From Gammaproteobacteria bacterium (GTDB lineage: Bacteria; Pseudomonadota; Gammaproteobacteria; Steroidobacterales; GCA-2729495), in NCBI GenBank assembly GCA_021773815.1, contig JAJFJS010000065.1:1-64000 (forward strand): a stretch of 64,000 nucleotides of DNA. The letters run 5' to 3'. This document shows, piece after piece, positions 1 through 9,273 of this stretch (within the stretch, counting starts at the first letter, position 1; each line of letters starts with the position of its first letter). A model generated the notes under the pieces. The model was given only the letters and a program-made list of their open reading frames with translations. It was not told the DNA's origin and did no database searches. The translations under genes and the position numbers were made by a program.

Positions 1-2359
1 CGCCGCCGAAATTGTAGCGGGCGCCCACGCCCCACCAGCGCGGCAGGCCGGCGGCCTGCTGGTTGAAGCCGAACAGGCCGGTGAAGTCGAACGTGTAGGT
101 CTTGTACTCTTCCTCGAACGCATTATTCACGAAGGCATAGACTTCCCACGCGCCGCTGCCGGCCGTATACGAACTGCGGAAGTTGACGACGGTATAGCCG
201 TTCTCCCGCGAGACCGGGTGGTTCTGGATGTCATACCAGATCTCGCTCTGGTAATTGCCCCAGCCCTGCACCGCCATCGTGCCGCCGAACGCCGGCCACT
301 CGTAGCGCACCAGCGCATTCACGCTCAGCTCCGGCGCACCGACCATGTCGCGATCGCGAACCGCGTCACCGGTGATCGTCGGGATGTTCTCCGCGGTCGC
401 GTCGAGCATGCCGAGGCCGAGTTGCAGCGTCAGCCCGTCGATCGGCCGGCTGTCGATCTCGATTTCGCCGCCGTAGACCTCCGCGTCCGTGTTGAAGATC
501 ACCTGGTTCAGGATCAGCCACTGGAACGTCTGGAAATCCTGATAATCGTAGTAGAAGACCGCGGCGTTGACCCGCGTCGTGTCGTTCAGGATCACGGACT
601 TCACGCCCAGCTCGTAGGCGTCGAGGGTTTCCTTGCCGAACGGAATCGACGACACCGGGTTGTTGCCGAACACCTGCGTCGTGTCGAGGAAGCCGTTGTT
701 GAAGCCCGCCGACTTCTTGCCGCGAGACCATGATCCGTACAGCAGCACGTCGTCCGTGACGCTCCAGTTCACCTGCAGCCTACCCGTGAAGTAATCGTCG
801 TCCTGCTCGGCCAGCGAACCGACCGTCGCCGTGTTGAACAGGATCATATAGTCAGGCGTGGGTCGCGATGGACCGAGCGGTGTCGGCGCCGGGTTGAAAC
901 AACCGTTCAGCAACGGCGTCGGATCCGTGCTGCAGAACGCGGTGATGCCGGAATCATCGATATTGACGAAATCCAGTTCCTTCTCTTCATCCGTATACCG
1001 CAGACTCGCGATAACCGTCCAGTCTTCGGCAACATCGTACTCCGCCTGACCGAACACGTCCCACGATTCGGTGTCCTGGGTGTAGTCGGCATCCATCCGG
1101 ACGAAACCGATCGCGTCGGTGTTCAGGTTATAGGCGCCCTTGACCTCGTTATCGAAGTAGTAGAAACCGGCCAGCCACCGGAACTCCTCCATTTCCCCGG
1201 CAACGCGCAGTTCCTGCGACAGCGTATCCGTTTCGGCCGCAAAGGTCGGAGCGATGAACGATAGCGTCTGACCGGGAGCGGTACCGAGGAACGGGTTCAT
1301 GTCCGAATCTTCTTCCTGCAGCCGCTCGACATTCGTGAACGCGGTAATGGACGTGAACTCCAACCCGCCGACGCGCCATTCGATGTTCGCGCTGAGCCCG
1401 GTGTTTTCGACCTTGACCCGGCCCGGGCGATCGTAATCGCCGGTCCACGGATCACCGTCGGTGTCCTGATAGCCGAACGCATCGCAGCCGGGGCAGGAAC
1501 CCCAGAAATCCTCGGTCGCCGGCAGCGGCAAACTCGTGTTGAAGTCGGCGCTGGGCTTGGTGGCCTCGTGCTGCCAGGCGCCAACCTCGGTGTCGTTCTC
1601 CGAGTAGTTGGCGTTCAGCAGGATGTCCCAGGCGTCGGAGGGCTGGACCAGCAGCTGGACCCGGCCCGCATACGAGTCGGCACCGTTATAGTCCTGCCCG
1701 CCCGGCGTCCGGTTCTTGGTCCAGCCGTCGTGTTCGTTATAGGCCAGCGACACGCGGCCCATGACGGCGTCAGTACCGAGCGGTCCGCCGACCGCGCCCT
1801 CGGCCTTGATCTGCTCGAAGTCGCCGTACCAGGCGTCCGCGTAGGCCTCGAATTGCTCACTCGGCCGCTTGGTCACGTAGTGGATCACGCCGCCCGTGGA
1901 GTTGCGGCCGAACAGGCCGCCCTGGGGACCGCGCAGCACCTCGATGCGTTCGATGTCGAACAACTGCAGCGCCAGTCCGCCCATCGCCGGCTTGTAGACG
2001 TCATCGACGTACACCGCGACGGGGTTTTCCTGGGCATCGGCAAAGTCATTGAGGCCGACACCACGCAGGAAGAAGTTGATCTGGCTCGATTCGGCCTGCG
2101 GCACCGTGTAGTTCAGGTTGGGCGTCATGTGCGTGATGTCCACGCTGTTGACGAAACCGAGGTCGCGGACCTGGGTATCGCCGAACGCGGTCACGGAGAT
2201 GCCGACGTCCTGCAGATTCTGTTCCCGTCGCTGAGCCGTAATCATGAACTCTTCCGACGGGGCATTGGTCGCGGCCACGGCAAAGTCACCGATCACAACC
2301 GCCAGCATCGTTGCTGCCGATGCCACGATCGGCATCGCTGATCTTCTACTCCACATCAT
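1..2359 (-). CDS. TonB-dependent outer-membrane receptor (3' end cut by window)
   Basis: The frame is open from the ATG at 2359 to the window edge (786 codons seen, no stop), so the ORF track misses it. The start MMWSRRSAMP follows a GGGGGGA ribosome site and leads into a signal peptide ending near AVAA. A TonB-box-like stretch (EEFMITAQRREQN) opens a plug domain with the family hallmarks YVDDVY and IERIEVLRGPQGGLFGRNSTGG, followed by a long barrel with alternating aromatic beta strands. The visible end (WWGVGARYNFGG) is close to a normal barrel C-terminus, so only a few residues are probably missing. It should import a ligand using TonB energy; the ligand is unknown. The hydrolase, MFS and dehydrogenase next door suggest a small organic molecule rather than iron. 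Confidence 0.93.
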   Translation of the reverse strand, partial: MMWSRRSAMPIVASAATMLAVVIGDFAVAATNAPSEEFMITAQRREQNLQDVGISVTAFGDTQVRDLGFVNSVDITHMTPNLNYTVPQAESSQINFFLRGVGLNDFADAQENPVAVYVDDVYKPAMGGLALQLFDIERIEVLRGPQGGLFGRNSTGGVIHYVTKRPSEQFEAYADAWYGDFEQIKAEGAVGGPLGTDAVMGRVSLAYNEHDGWTKNRTPGGQDYNGADSYAGRVQLLVQPSDAWDILLNANYSENDTEVGAWQHEATKPSADFNTSLPLPATEDFWGSCPGCDAFGYQDTDGDPWTGDYDRPGRVKVENTGLSANIEWRVGGLEFTSITAFTNVERLQEEDSDMNPFLGTAPGQTLSFIAPTFAAETDTLSQELRVAGEMEEFRWLAGFYYFDNEVKGAYNLNTDAIGFVRMDADYTQDTESWDVFGQAEYDVAEDWTVIASLRYTDEEKELDFVNIDDSGITAFCSTDPTPLLNGCFNPAPTPLGPSRPTPDYMILFNTATVGSLAEQDDDYFTGRLQVNWSVTDDVLLYGSWSRGKKSAGFNNGFLDTTQVFGNNPVSSIPFGKETLDAYELGVKSVILNDTTRVNAAVFYYDYQDFQTFQWLILNQVIFNTDAEVYGGEIEIDSRPIDGLTLQLGLGMLDATAENIPTITGDAVRDRDMVGAPELSVNALVRYEWPAFGGTMAVQGWGNYQSEIWYDIQNHPVSRENGYTVVNFRSSYTAGSGAWEVYAFVNNAFEEEYKTYTFDFTGLFGFNQQAAGLPRWWGVGARYNFGG

Positions 2360-2531
2360 TCCGTCCCCCCTGATGGTTGTTTCCCGACCGGCAATGTCGG
2401 CTTATCGGCGATTCCCCCGGAACCGGCGACTCCCCGCATGCCCGATCAGTCCAATCGATACCCGTTCATCCCGAAAAAATAATAATACTCCGGATTCGCG
2501 CCCGTCGATTTACGGACCGACGCCGCACGGC

Positions 2532-3734
2532 TCAACCGGCCGTCTCATCCGACCACGGCCCCCACAGCTGCGCCTTGATGTCCGCCCACGACGCATCATC
2601 GCCCGCCGGCTGAAACCGGCAGCCGGGATGATCATAGGCCGGTTTCGTCCAGGTGCCGCGGTCCACGAGGCGCCGGATATTGGCCCGATACACCTCGTCC
2701 ACCTCGGCATGCGACTTCGGGTCGTCGTTGAGCCAAAGATTCTTCGGATGGATCGGCTCCTCGTACATGCGCTTGAACAATTCGACCCGCAGGTCCTTGA
2801 GCCAGTTGCTGTTGAGATTCATCGCGCGGAACTGGCGCAACGCCTCGATATCCACGGTCGCCGCGACGATCGTGTTGTGGGTCGACGCGCTGTAGGAAAT
2901 GATCTGCCCGCGGTAATCGACGATGTGTGCGCTGCCCCCGGCGATATCGACCGGGTGCTTCGATGCCGCACCCAGGTACACGGGCCCCGCGTTCGGGCAC
3001 AGCATATAAACCGAATTGAACTCCGCATGACCCTGATTCTGGATCATCCAGGTGCCGCCGCCCGGGTAGCCTGCGGTCGTCATCGGCGTGGCCTCGCTGG
3101 GTCGGTACACAACCTCGGCGCCGTTGAACGCCAGCGCGCGGACCGCTTCGGGGTATTCGCCGTCGCTGCAGCAGATCGTGCCGATGTTGCCGATGTCGTC
3201 GGTCTTGAGCACCGGGTAGAACGCCTCGATGCCGTCACCGAACAGCTCGACCCACCGGTCGTAGACATCGTGCGGCACGCACGAGCGCTCCCGGCACCAG
3301 ACATGATTCTTCGCGGCCTTGTGCACGACCTCGCCGTTCGGTGCGATCACGAACATCGTGTTGAAATAACGGTCCGCCATGACCTCGGGCCAGCGCGCCT
3401 TGCACTGGCCGATGATGTAGGTGTCGTAGAGTTTCGCGAGTCGCCCGAGGCGCTCGGTTTCCTCGCCCGGGATATCGATGAACAGATCCCTGGCCGCCAT
3501 GACATGCGGCAGGTCGAAGATTTCGTCGGTGAAGCCGGTCAACGCCCCTTCCGCCAGGCTGACGATCTTGACGGGCATGTTGATGTTAACCATCGAGACG
3601 CCGGCGTGAATGGCCTCTTCGATCGTGTCCAGATTATGGCGGATGTGTTTGCGTTCCGAAATACCGTAGATCACGGTCGAAAGCCCCACAGCCAAGTATG
3701 GGGCTACCGGTTTCGGCGCTTTCTGCTCAGGCAA
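2532..3734 (-). CDS. Nitrilase-superfamily carbon-nitrogen hydrolase
   Basis: About 400 residues with the Glu-Lys-Cys layout of the nitrilase/amidase superfamily. A Glu lies in SLAEGALTGF, Lys is in HKAAKNHVW, and the nucleophile Cys is in GTICCSDGEYPEA. A conserved-looking GAEVVYRPSEAT strand follows. Members cleave nitriles or amides in the cytoplasm. The extended C-terminus resembles aliphatic amidase or formamidase-like branches more than short ureidopropionase types, but the substrate cannot be read from sequence. The listed start is TTG, preceded by AAGGTGA; no upstream ATG is available, so the exact start is uncertain. It is divergent from the TetR gene 108 bases away, which may control it, and lies downstream of the TonB receptor in opposite order (the receptor starts 172 bases beyond its stop). 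Confidence 0.85.
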   Translation of the reverse strand: MPEQKAPKPVAPYLAVGLSTVIYGISERKHIRHNLDTIEEAIHAGVSMVNINMPVKIVSLAEGALTGFTDEIFDLPHVMAARDLFIDIPGEETERLGRLAKLYDTYIIGQCKARWPEVMADRYFNTMFVIAPNGEVVHKAAKNHVWCRERSCVPHDVYDRWVELFGDGIEAFYPVLKTDDIGNIGTICCSDGEYPEAVRALAFNGAEVVYRPSEATPMTTAGYPGGGTWMIQNQGHAEFNSVYMLCPNAGPVYLGAASKHPVDIAGGSAHIVDYRGQIISYSASTHNTIVAATVDIEALRQFRAMNLNSNWLKDLRVELFKRMYEEPIHPKNLWLNDDPKSHAEVDEVYRANIRRLVDRGTWTKPAYDHPGCRFQPAGDDASWADIKAQLWGPWSDETAG

Positions 3735-3762
3735 TGCAGGTCACCTTACAGTCTCGAACGAT

Positions 3763-3820
3763 CGACCGATTGTAGGTCGGATGACAAAACAAGGCAAGGG
3801 CCGTAGAATCGGTTTACCGA
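3763..3820. promoter_or_regulatory. Candidate TetR operator region
   Basis: The 108-base gap between the divergent hydrolase and TetR genes holds two short inverted repeats: CGACC-7-GGTCG at 3763-3779 and TCGGT-TT-ACCGA at 3809-3820. They share a GGTCG/TCGGT-type core. Palindromes between a TetR gene and a divergent target are the usual operator position. The match is by eye and binding is inferred. Confidence 0.35.
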
Positions 3821-3842
3821 CCCAAAAACTCCGCAGCGATCC

Positions 3843-4511
3843 ATGACCCGCAGCAGCGATCCATCCAGCCTGCAAAAAAGCGTGCGCCGGGGCACCGCCA
3901 AGCGTCGACCCGGCAAGGCGACGGCCGCACGGCTGATCGAAGCCGCATTCGAATTACTGGAAACGGAAAACCTCGACCGGTTTTCGATGCGCAGCGTCGC
4001 CCAGCGCGCCGGCGTCAGCCTGGCCAACCTGCAATACTACTTTCCGACGCGATCAGACCTGGCCAAGGCATTGTATTTTCATATCGAGGCCCGCTATCGA
4101 ACCGCCTACGAGCAGTGCACGGCGGCCGCGCCGGCGATACCCATCGAACGCCTCAAAGCCGTGCTCCGATTCAATATGCAGGACATCACGACGCGTCCGA
4201 CGCGCCGTTTCTTCATTCAATTCTGGGCCCTGCTCGGCTCGATGGACGATTTTTCGGGCAAGTATCTCGGCGAACTCTATGCGATCGATATCGAGCAACT
4301 CAGCGAGCATATCCGACCGCTGCAACCCGATGCACCGCCCGAAGAAATTGCCCGGCGCGCCACGCTGATCGCGGCCGTGACCGAAGGGCTGACCGTGGTC
4401 ATGGGCAACGTCCGGCGGGGAGATCCGGGTTGCAAAGCGCTGCTGGACGCCGCCTTCGAACTGATGATCAACATCGCGACGGGCGATGCTATGGCGCCGC
4501 CTCGTCCATGA
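3843..4511 (+). CDS. TetR/AcrR-family transcriptional regulator
   Basis: A 222-residue protein, a standard length for the family. After a basic N-terminus (KRRPGKATAAR), residues about 25-75 form the TetR helix-turn-helix: the AARLIEAAFELLE helix, then MRSVAQRAGVSLANLQYYFPTRSDL, with the diagnostic YYFPTR sequence. The C-terminal half is helical and should bind an unknown ligand. It probably represses the divergent hydrolase gene and/or itself. Its 3' end overlaps the convergent MFS gene by 23 bases, which supports both being real, tightly packed genes. Confidence 0.9.
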   Translation: MTRSSDPSSLQKSVRRGTAKRRPGKATAARLIEAAFELLETENLDRFSMRSVAQRAGVSLANLQYYFPTRSDLAKALYFHIEARYRTAYEQCTAAAPAIPIERLKAVLRFNMQDITTRPTRRFFIQFWALLGSMDDFSGKYLGELYAIDIEQLSEHIRPLQPDAPPEEIARRATLIAAVTEGLTVVMGNVRRGDPGCKALLDAAFELMINIATGDAMAPPRP

Positions 4512-5664
4512 CCGCATTGCGACTGCGGTAAATGATGAACAGGAACAGCAGCGTACTGACAACACAGAACAACGCCGCCATCTGCATGATGCCGCTGTAA
4601 TCGTCGTCGGCGCGGATCAACGCGGCGGCAATCGCCGGTCCGAACGCGGCGCCGAGTCCCTGCGCGGCGGTCATCATGACCAGGTAGCGCCCCCGGATAT
4701 CGAGATGCGCAATGGCGCCCATTTGATACGAAACTGCCACGATAAACAGCGCCTGAAACACGCCCGTGCTGACGAAAAAGGTCGCCGCGCCGAACTCGCC
4801 GATCAGCACAAATAACGCGATGGCCTGACCGACGAGCACGATCAGCAACGGCCAGTATCGGCCGTAACGGTGACTGGCCCACGCGGCCGCCAGGGCGCCG
4901 GCAATAGCCATGATTTGCGAGACACCCAGCGCGAGGCCGATGGTGCTGGCCGGCAGCCCGGCCGCCTGGCCGATGCGTTCGACGAAAGCCCAGAACCCGA
5001 AGACGTTGATAAAAAAGATCACGCTCGCGAACAGGCCAAGCCAGATTAACGGCGCGTGATTCGGTTCGCGCCCGCCACCCGCCGGCGCGGACGCACGGAT
5101 CCGCCCCTGCGTCGGGTAGCGCAGCAGCGCCGGCAGAATCACGACCGACAGCGCGGCGAGCAGGTAGTACAGCGCGCTGACGCCCCATGCCTGCACGATA
5201 TACGGCGCGATTAGAAACGCGCCCAGCATCATGACGCCCTGCACCGCCTGACCGAGGCCGAACGCACGATCCGGCTCCGGGTTATCGCCCAGCGCCGCAA
5301 CTGTCACGGCGAACAGACTGCCCCCGGCCAGGCCCGTCAGAAAACGCAGGACGAGCAGCGGCGTATAGGCGGAAAGATTGGCGCTGACGACATTCAGAAT
5401 CGCATACAGCGCAAACGCGACAACGAGCGCCCGGACCCAGGACACCCTGCGGATCCAGATTGCCGCGATGACCGATGCGACAACCAGCCCGAGCCCTTCC
5501 AGCGATGCGATATTGGCTGCCTGCTGTTCGCTGAAGCCGAAGCTATCGATCAGGCCGCCGACAATCATCGGCATCAGGATGATGGCCGCCGGGCCGAGCG
5601 GATAGACGAGACAAATCAGCAGCGTCGTCGACAGCCGGTGATCGAAATGATTCGTTGCGCCCAT
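4489..5664 (-). CDS. Major facilitator superfamily (MFS) transporter
   Basis: About 391 residues with some twelve hydrophobic segments, beginning STTLLICLVYPLGPAAIILMPMIVGGL and ending LFCVVSTLLFLFIIYRSRN. The loop between the second and third helices (IWIRRVSWVRALVV) and a mid-protein cytoplasmic gap around residues 190-210 fit the 6+6 MFS plan. I chose the ATG at 5664 (MGATNHFD) because the track start at 5706 is a GTG with no ribosome site and would add a basic tail without similarity to an MFS N-terminus. Its substrate is unknown. It lies just downstream of the SDR gene (62-base gap) on the same strand, so the two may be co-transcribed. Confidence 0.88.
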   Translation of the reverse strand: MGATNHFDHRLSTTLLICLVYPLGPAAIILMPMIVGGLIDSFGFSEQQAANIASLEGLGLVVASVIAAIWIRRVSWVRALVVAFALYAILNVVSANLSAYTPLLVLRFLTGLAGGSLFAVTVAALGDNPEPDRAFGLGQAVQGVMMLGAFLIAPYIVQAWGVSALYYLLAALSVVILPALLRYPTQGRIRASAPAGGGREPNHAPLIWLGLFASVIFFINVFGFWAFVERIGQAAGLPASTIGLALGVSQIMAIAGALAAAWASHRYGRYWPLLIVLVGQAIALFVLIGEFGAATFFVSTGVFQALFIVAVSYQMGAIAHLDIRGRYLVMMTAAQGLGAAFGPAIAAALIRADDDYSGIMQMAALFCVVSTLLFLFIIYRSRNAVMDEAAP

Positions 5665-5725
5665 ACTCAATTTCCGTGGGTTACCGAACGGCCGACGCGA
5701 GCACACCGGCCATGCATCGTAGCGA

Positions 5726-6535
5726 CTATTGGGCGGTCAGGCCGCCATCGACGACAAACTCCGCGCCGGTGATAAACCGGGCCGCATCGGACGCCAGAAA
5801 CAGCACCATCGCGGCGATATCCTGCGGCTGACCGATATCGGGCAGCACCTGCATGTCCATGTAAAACTGCATGGCCTCATCGATACTGCCGACCATCCCC
5901 TTGGCCCGCATGTCTTCCAGCTCCTGACGGAACATCGGGGTATCCGTGTTGCCCGGATGTACCGTGTTGACGCGGATGCCGTAACCGGCTCGACCGCACT
6001 CGACGGCAACGCTCTTGCTGAACAGGCGCACGGCGCCTTTGGTCGAACAATACGCGGACAGTTCTTCGGCCCCGATGATGCCGCCGACCGACGACAGGTT
6101 GATGATGGAACCGCCGCGCCCGCTCGCGCCGCCCGGGCGCATGACCTCGACCGCCTGCCGCGTGCCGAGAAACACGCTGTCGAGATTGACGGCGTGCACG
6201 CGTTGCCATTCGGCCAGCGTCGTCTCCAGTAATGATCGAACCACCGCGATACCTGCATTGTTGACCAGCACATCCAGCCCGCCGTGCCGGTCCACGACGG
6301 CGGCGACGGTATCGCGCCACTGCGCTTCGGCAGTCACATCCAGCGCCCGGAACTCGGCGACGCCGCCGGCGGCGATGATGTCGGCGACGACTGCCTTTGC
6401 TTCCGGCGCCGCAATGTCGGTGACGATGACGCGGGCCCCGTGCCGGGCCAGCGTCATTGCGCACGCCGCGCCGATCCCCTTGGCAGCCCCGGTGACCAGT
6501 GCAACCTTGTCTTTGACGTGGATATCCGACTGCAT
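5726..6535 (-). CDS. Short-chain dehydrogenase/reductase (SDR), classical type
   Basis: A 269-residue classical SDR. It shows the nucleotide-binding TGAAKGIGAA near residue 16, NNAGIA near 92, the catalytic Ser in NLSSVGG and the YCSTK active-site pair (YxxxK) near 160, then the VNTVHPG segment and a C-terminal FITGAEFVVDGG. An Asp at the end of the second strand (VTDIAAPEA) suggests NAD(H) preference. The substrate, an alcohol or ketone, is not identifiable. The start has AGGA eight bases upstream. It probably acts with the neighbouring carrier. Confidence 0.92.
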   Translation of the reverse strand: MQSDIHVKDKVALVTGAAKGIGAACAMTLARHGARVIVTDIAAPEAKAVVADIIAAGGVAEFRALDVTAEAQWRDTVAAVVDRHGGLDVLVNNAGIAVVRSLLETTLAEWQRVHAVNLDSVFLGTRQAVEVMRPGGASGRGGSIINLSSVGGIIGAEELSAYCSTKGAVRLFSKSVAVECGRAGYGIRVNTVHPGNTDTPMFRQELEDMRAKGMVGSIDEAMQFYMDMQVLPDIGQPQDIAAMVLFLASDAARFITGAEFVVDGGLTAQ

Positions 6536-6579
6536 GATTCGAATCCTGTTATGGCGCCGTCACGCCGCCGGAACCCCGG

Positions 6580-8406
6580 TCACGGCCCGGCGCCTGTCCC
6601 ACTTTCATTCAACAGGTAGATGACGCTGGCCGCTTCTCCGTTGCGCCCCTGCATCGCCTTGTGGTTGGTGAGCCAGTCGGGCGGCACCAGTTCCGGGAAA
6701 TTACCCAGCCCGAGGACGATATCGGTTTTCTTGTCGCCATTGACGTCGGCGGCTTCGATCGAAGTCCAGACACCGAAGAATTCTGTCGGAATCGATTGCG
6801 GCGCAAACCGGAAATCGCCCTGATTCTCCAGATACACAAAGGTTTCCGGCTCGTCGTAGCTCCACTGGGGAAACAGCGCGATCGCCGCGATGTCCGGGTC
6901 GCCATCGGCATCGAAATCCTGCACGACCGACCGGATCGCGCCATGCATTCGATAGAAATGCTCCATGGAGAAATTCAGCCCGCCGTTGTTTCTCCAAAAC
7001 CGGATGCCATGCTGCGGGCGCGGCGCGGGCACGATATTGATGATGTGATTGCCGGCCACGTTGTCGCCGTTGAGCACCACGAGATCCATGTCGCCATCGC
7101 CGTCGAAGTCGGCTGCCTTGAGGCTGTTGCCGCCGTATGACGGCGTGTTCTGGTCGAGCACGTGGCGCGTGAACGTCTCGTCGCCGTTATTGATAAACAG
7201 CAGCAGCAATTGCTTGCCCTGCGCGACCACGGCGCCGATATCCGGCCGCCCGTCGCCGTTAAAGTCCGCAATGGCGCTGTCGATCAGGCCGGCGTCCCTG
7301 GCCAGCACCGTTTCGCGCAGGCCACCCGGCATCATCCCCGCCGGAATCTCGGCGGCCGCATCGGCCCAGAGCTTCGCGTACTCGGGCGTCTGGTAGTAGA
7401 TCGACAGTTCGCTGCGGGCATCTTCCTGGACGCCGTCGCCGAACGCATTGGCCACGATATCCGCCAGTCCGTCGCCGTTCATATCGACCGAGTCGTGCTG
7501 CACGAAGCGTTGCTTGCCGTTGACCAGCATACGAGCCCGCAGTTCGCCGTTCTCCAGTGTCCAGTCGCTGATACGCGCAATACCGACATCGGTCATCGGG
7601 AACCGGCCGTGCTCGACGACCCGCACCCCGGTCCCGGTCAGCGCCATATCGATCGGATCGCTGGCCAGCTTGGTATAGGCGATACGCTTGCCCGTGTCGA
7701 TATCGAACACGACCATGTCATCCCATGCCTCAAATCCCTCGCGTCGCTCGCCGCCGCCGACCCAGTCGTCGATAACGGTACGCCCGACGTAAATACGCCC
7801 GCGCGCGCGATCTACCTGCGTAGCCAGGATCAGCCCGTTCGGTTCGAGAGCCAGGTTCGGCAGCACCGGTCGGAACGTTTTGGCTACCGGCGGCTTGGGC
7901 CCCTGCATTTCCAGGTCCGGCCATGACTTGGCGCCGGTGACCAGGTATTCCCGCATCTGCAGCCACTCCGCCTTGCTCATCAGCGGTTCAGCGGGTATGT
8001 ACTTCTTCATCGGATACAGGTCACGGAAATAACCGTTGCTGTCGTAAAGGAAATAACGCTTCGTGTAATCCTCTTCGGGTTCGAGTTCCGGCGGGAACGT
8101 TTCCGTGCGCATGTCGGCGAACTCGTCCCCTTTCATGCCCATGTAGTTGCCCATGTAGTGCAGCGCGAACGGCCAGTATTCCTTCGACAGGTCACCCGGC
8201 TCGGGGGCCAGGTGACAGCCGGTGCAATGCAGGTCGACGAGTTCTTTGCCACTCAATACGGATTCCGACTCACCGGCCGCAACCGCCGGCTTGCCCTCCT
8301 CGTCCGGCGCGCCACAGCCGCCGAGTAACATGGCGGCGGTGAGTACCACCATGACCGCGACTACGCCGCGCGTTCTGACCATGCCGTGTTGCCCGCCTGA
8401 TTTCAT
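6580..8406 (-). CDS. FG-GAP/VCBS-repeat lipoprotein with one c-type heme motif
   Basis: A 608-residue exported protein. The N-terminus has a hydrophobic stretch ending in the lipobox LLGGC, so it should be lipid-anchored. A single heme-attachment motif (CTGCH, near residue 58) is followed by a Met-rich segment (MGNYMGMKGDE) that could give an axial ligand. The rest holds repeated calcium-loop FG-GAP/VCBS units such as DMNGDGLADI, DFNGDGRPDI, DFDGDGDMDL and DFDADGDPDI, which would build a beta-propeller. AGGA lies eight bases before the ATG. It is divergent from the five-heme cytochrome gene. A role in electron transfer at the cell surface is plausible but inferred; the propeller's partner is unknown. 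Confidence 0.82.
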   Translation of the reverse strand: MKSGGQHGMVRTRGVVAVMVVLTAAMLLGGCGAPDEEGKPAVAAGESESVLSGKELVDLHCTGCHLAPEPGDLSKEYWPFALHYMGNYMGMKGDEFADMRTETFPPELEPEEDYTKRYFLYDSNGYFRDLYPMKKYIPAEPLMSKAEWLQMREYLVTGAKSWPDLEMQGPKPPVAKTFRPVLPNLALEPNGLILATQVDRARGRIYVGRTVIDDWVGGGERREGFEAWDDMVVFDIDTGKRIAYTKLASDPIDMALTGTGVRVVEHGRFPMTDVGIARISDWTLENGELRARMLVNGKQRFVQHDSVDMNGDGLADIVANAFGDGVQEDARSELSIYYQTPEYAKLWADAAAEIPAGMMPGGLRETVLARDAGLIDSAIADFNGDGRPDIGAVVAQGKQLLLLFINNGDETFTRHVLDQNTPSYGGNSLKAADFDGDGDMDLVVLNGDNVAGNHIINIVPAPRPQHGIRFWRNNGGLNFSMEHFYRMHGAIRSVVQDFDADGDPDIAAIALFPQWSYDEPETFVYLENQGDFRFAPQSIPTEFFGVWTSIEAADVNGDKKTDIVLGLGNFPELVPPDWLTNHKAMQGRNGEAASVIYLLNESGTGAGP

Positions 8407-8473
8407 TTACTGTTCCTCCCGCAGAAGCTACTCATTCCGTATCGCCCGCTCGATACAGCGGTGCCGGACGTAA

Positions 8474-8541
8474 CTTTATAACTGATTGGCACAAATATAG
8501 TAGTCGGAAGTGTCTTCCCCGTGCGCCAATACGTTATAAAG
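8474..8541. promoter_or_regulatory. Composite inverted repeat between divergent heme-protein genes
   Basis: Left arm CTTTATAAC-TG-ATTGGC-AC (8474-8492) pairs with the right arm GTGC-GCCAAT-AC-GTTATAAAG (8521-8541). Between them lies a second perfect palindrome, GGAAG-TGT-CTTCC. The AT-rich arm ends could hold divergent -10 elements, and the dyad could be a shared operator for the lipoprotein and cytochrome genes. Its function is inferred from position only. Confidence 0.4.
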
Positions 8542-8589
8542 TGACGATCGGCACCGAATTCCGATTCCGGTACCGAAAAAGAACGAACC

Positions 8590-9273
8590 ATGCCAGCACC
8601 CAAGCGCCTGCGTCAAAATCTGGCCCTGATCCTCGGCATCGGCATCGGCGGTGCGGCACTGGCCGTACTCTTGCTGCCCGACCGGGAGATGCTGCATGCT
8701 CGGGGGCCGATGAATACCGGTCACGAGAATCTGCGTTGCGAGTACTGCCATCAGCCCGCACGCGGCAACCTGCGCCAGCAATTGCAGGCTAATGCCCGCT
8801 ATCTGCTGCGCCTGCGCGCGAGTAAAGCCAATTTCGGGCTGCAACGCGCAGGCAACCCGCAGTGCCTGGCCTGTCACGATCGGCCGACGGATCGACACCC
8901 GGTGTTTCGCTTCAACGAGCCCCGTTTCCAGGAAGCCCGCAGCGCCATACACCCCGAGTCCTGCATCTCCTGCCACCTCGAGCATCGGGGCGTGCGAGCC
9001 ACGGTCGTGGACCTCGGCTATTGCCGGCACTGTCACGAAGACACGCGGCTGAAGAACGATCCCGTCGATATCTCACACGAGACCCTGATCGCCGAAGAGC
9101 AATGGAACAGCTGCCTGGGATGTCACGATTTTCACGGCAACCATGTAATGAAGACGGCGCAGCGGCTCGATGACGCGATGCCCCCGGAACGCATCCGGGC
9201 CTATCTCAGCGGCGGCGCATCACCCTACGGAACGGACAAACGCCACGAACCGCGCGAGGAACCGCCGCCGTGA
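8590..9273 (+). CDS. Membrane-anchored pentaheme c-type cytochrome
   Basis: A 227-residue protein with an N-terminal membrane anchor (LALILGIGIGGAALAVLLL) and five heme-attachment motifs in order: CEYCH, CLACH, CISCH, CRHCH and CLGCH, at roughly residues 50, 95, 125, 148 and 178. The uncleaved-looking anchor and multiheme periplasmic head recall NapC/NirT/CymA-type or cytochrome c3-like quinol-linked carriers, although the family is not certain. It heads a three-gene set: its stop overlaps the next gene's GTG start (GTGA). It likely moves electrons between membrane and periplasmic carriers. Confidence 0.85.
   Translation: MPAPKRLRQNLALILGIGIGGAALAVLLLPDREMLHARGPMNTGHENLRCEYCHQPARGNLRQQLQANARYLLRLRASKANFGLQRAGNPQCLACHDRPTDRHPVFRFNEPRFQEARSAIHPESCISCHLEHRGVRATVVDLGYCRHCHEDTRLKNDPVDISHETLIAEEQWNSCLGCHDFHGNHVMKTAQRLDDAMPPERIRAYLSGGASPYGTDKRHEPREEPPP

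Noticed and set aside
2244-3806. 520-codon plus-strand ORF across the hydrolase gene
   Set aside because: It is antisense to the clear nitrilase-superfamily frame, is Arg/Pro/His-rich without domains, and is a shadow of high-GC coding.
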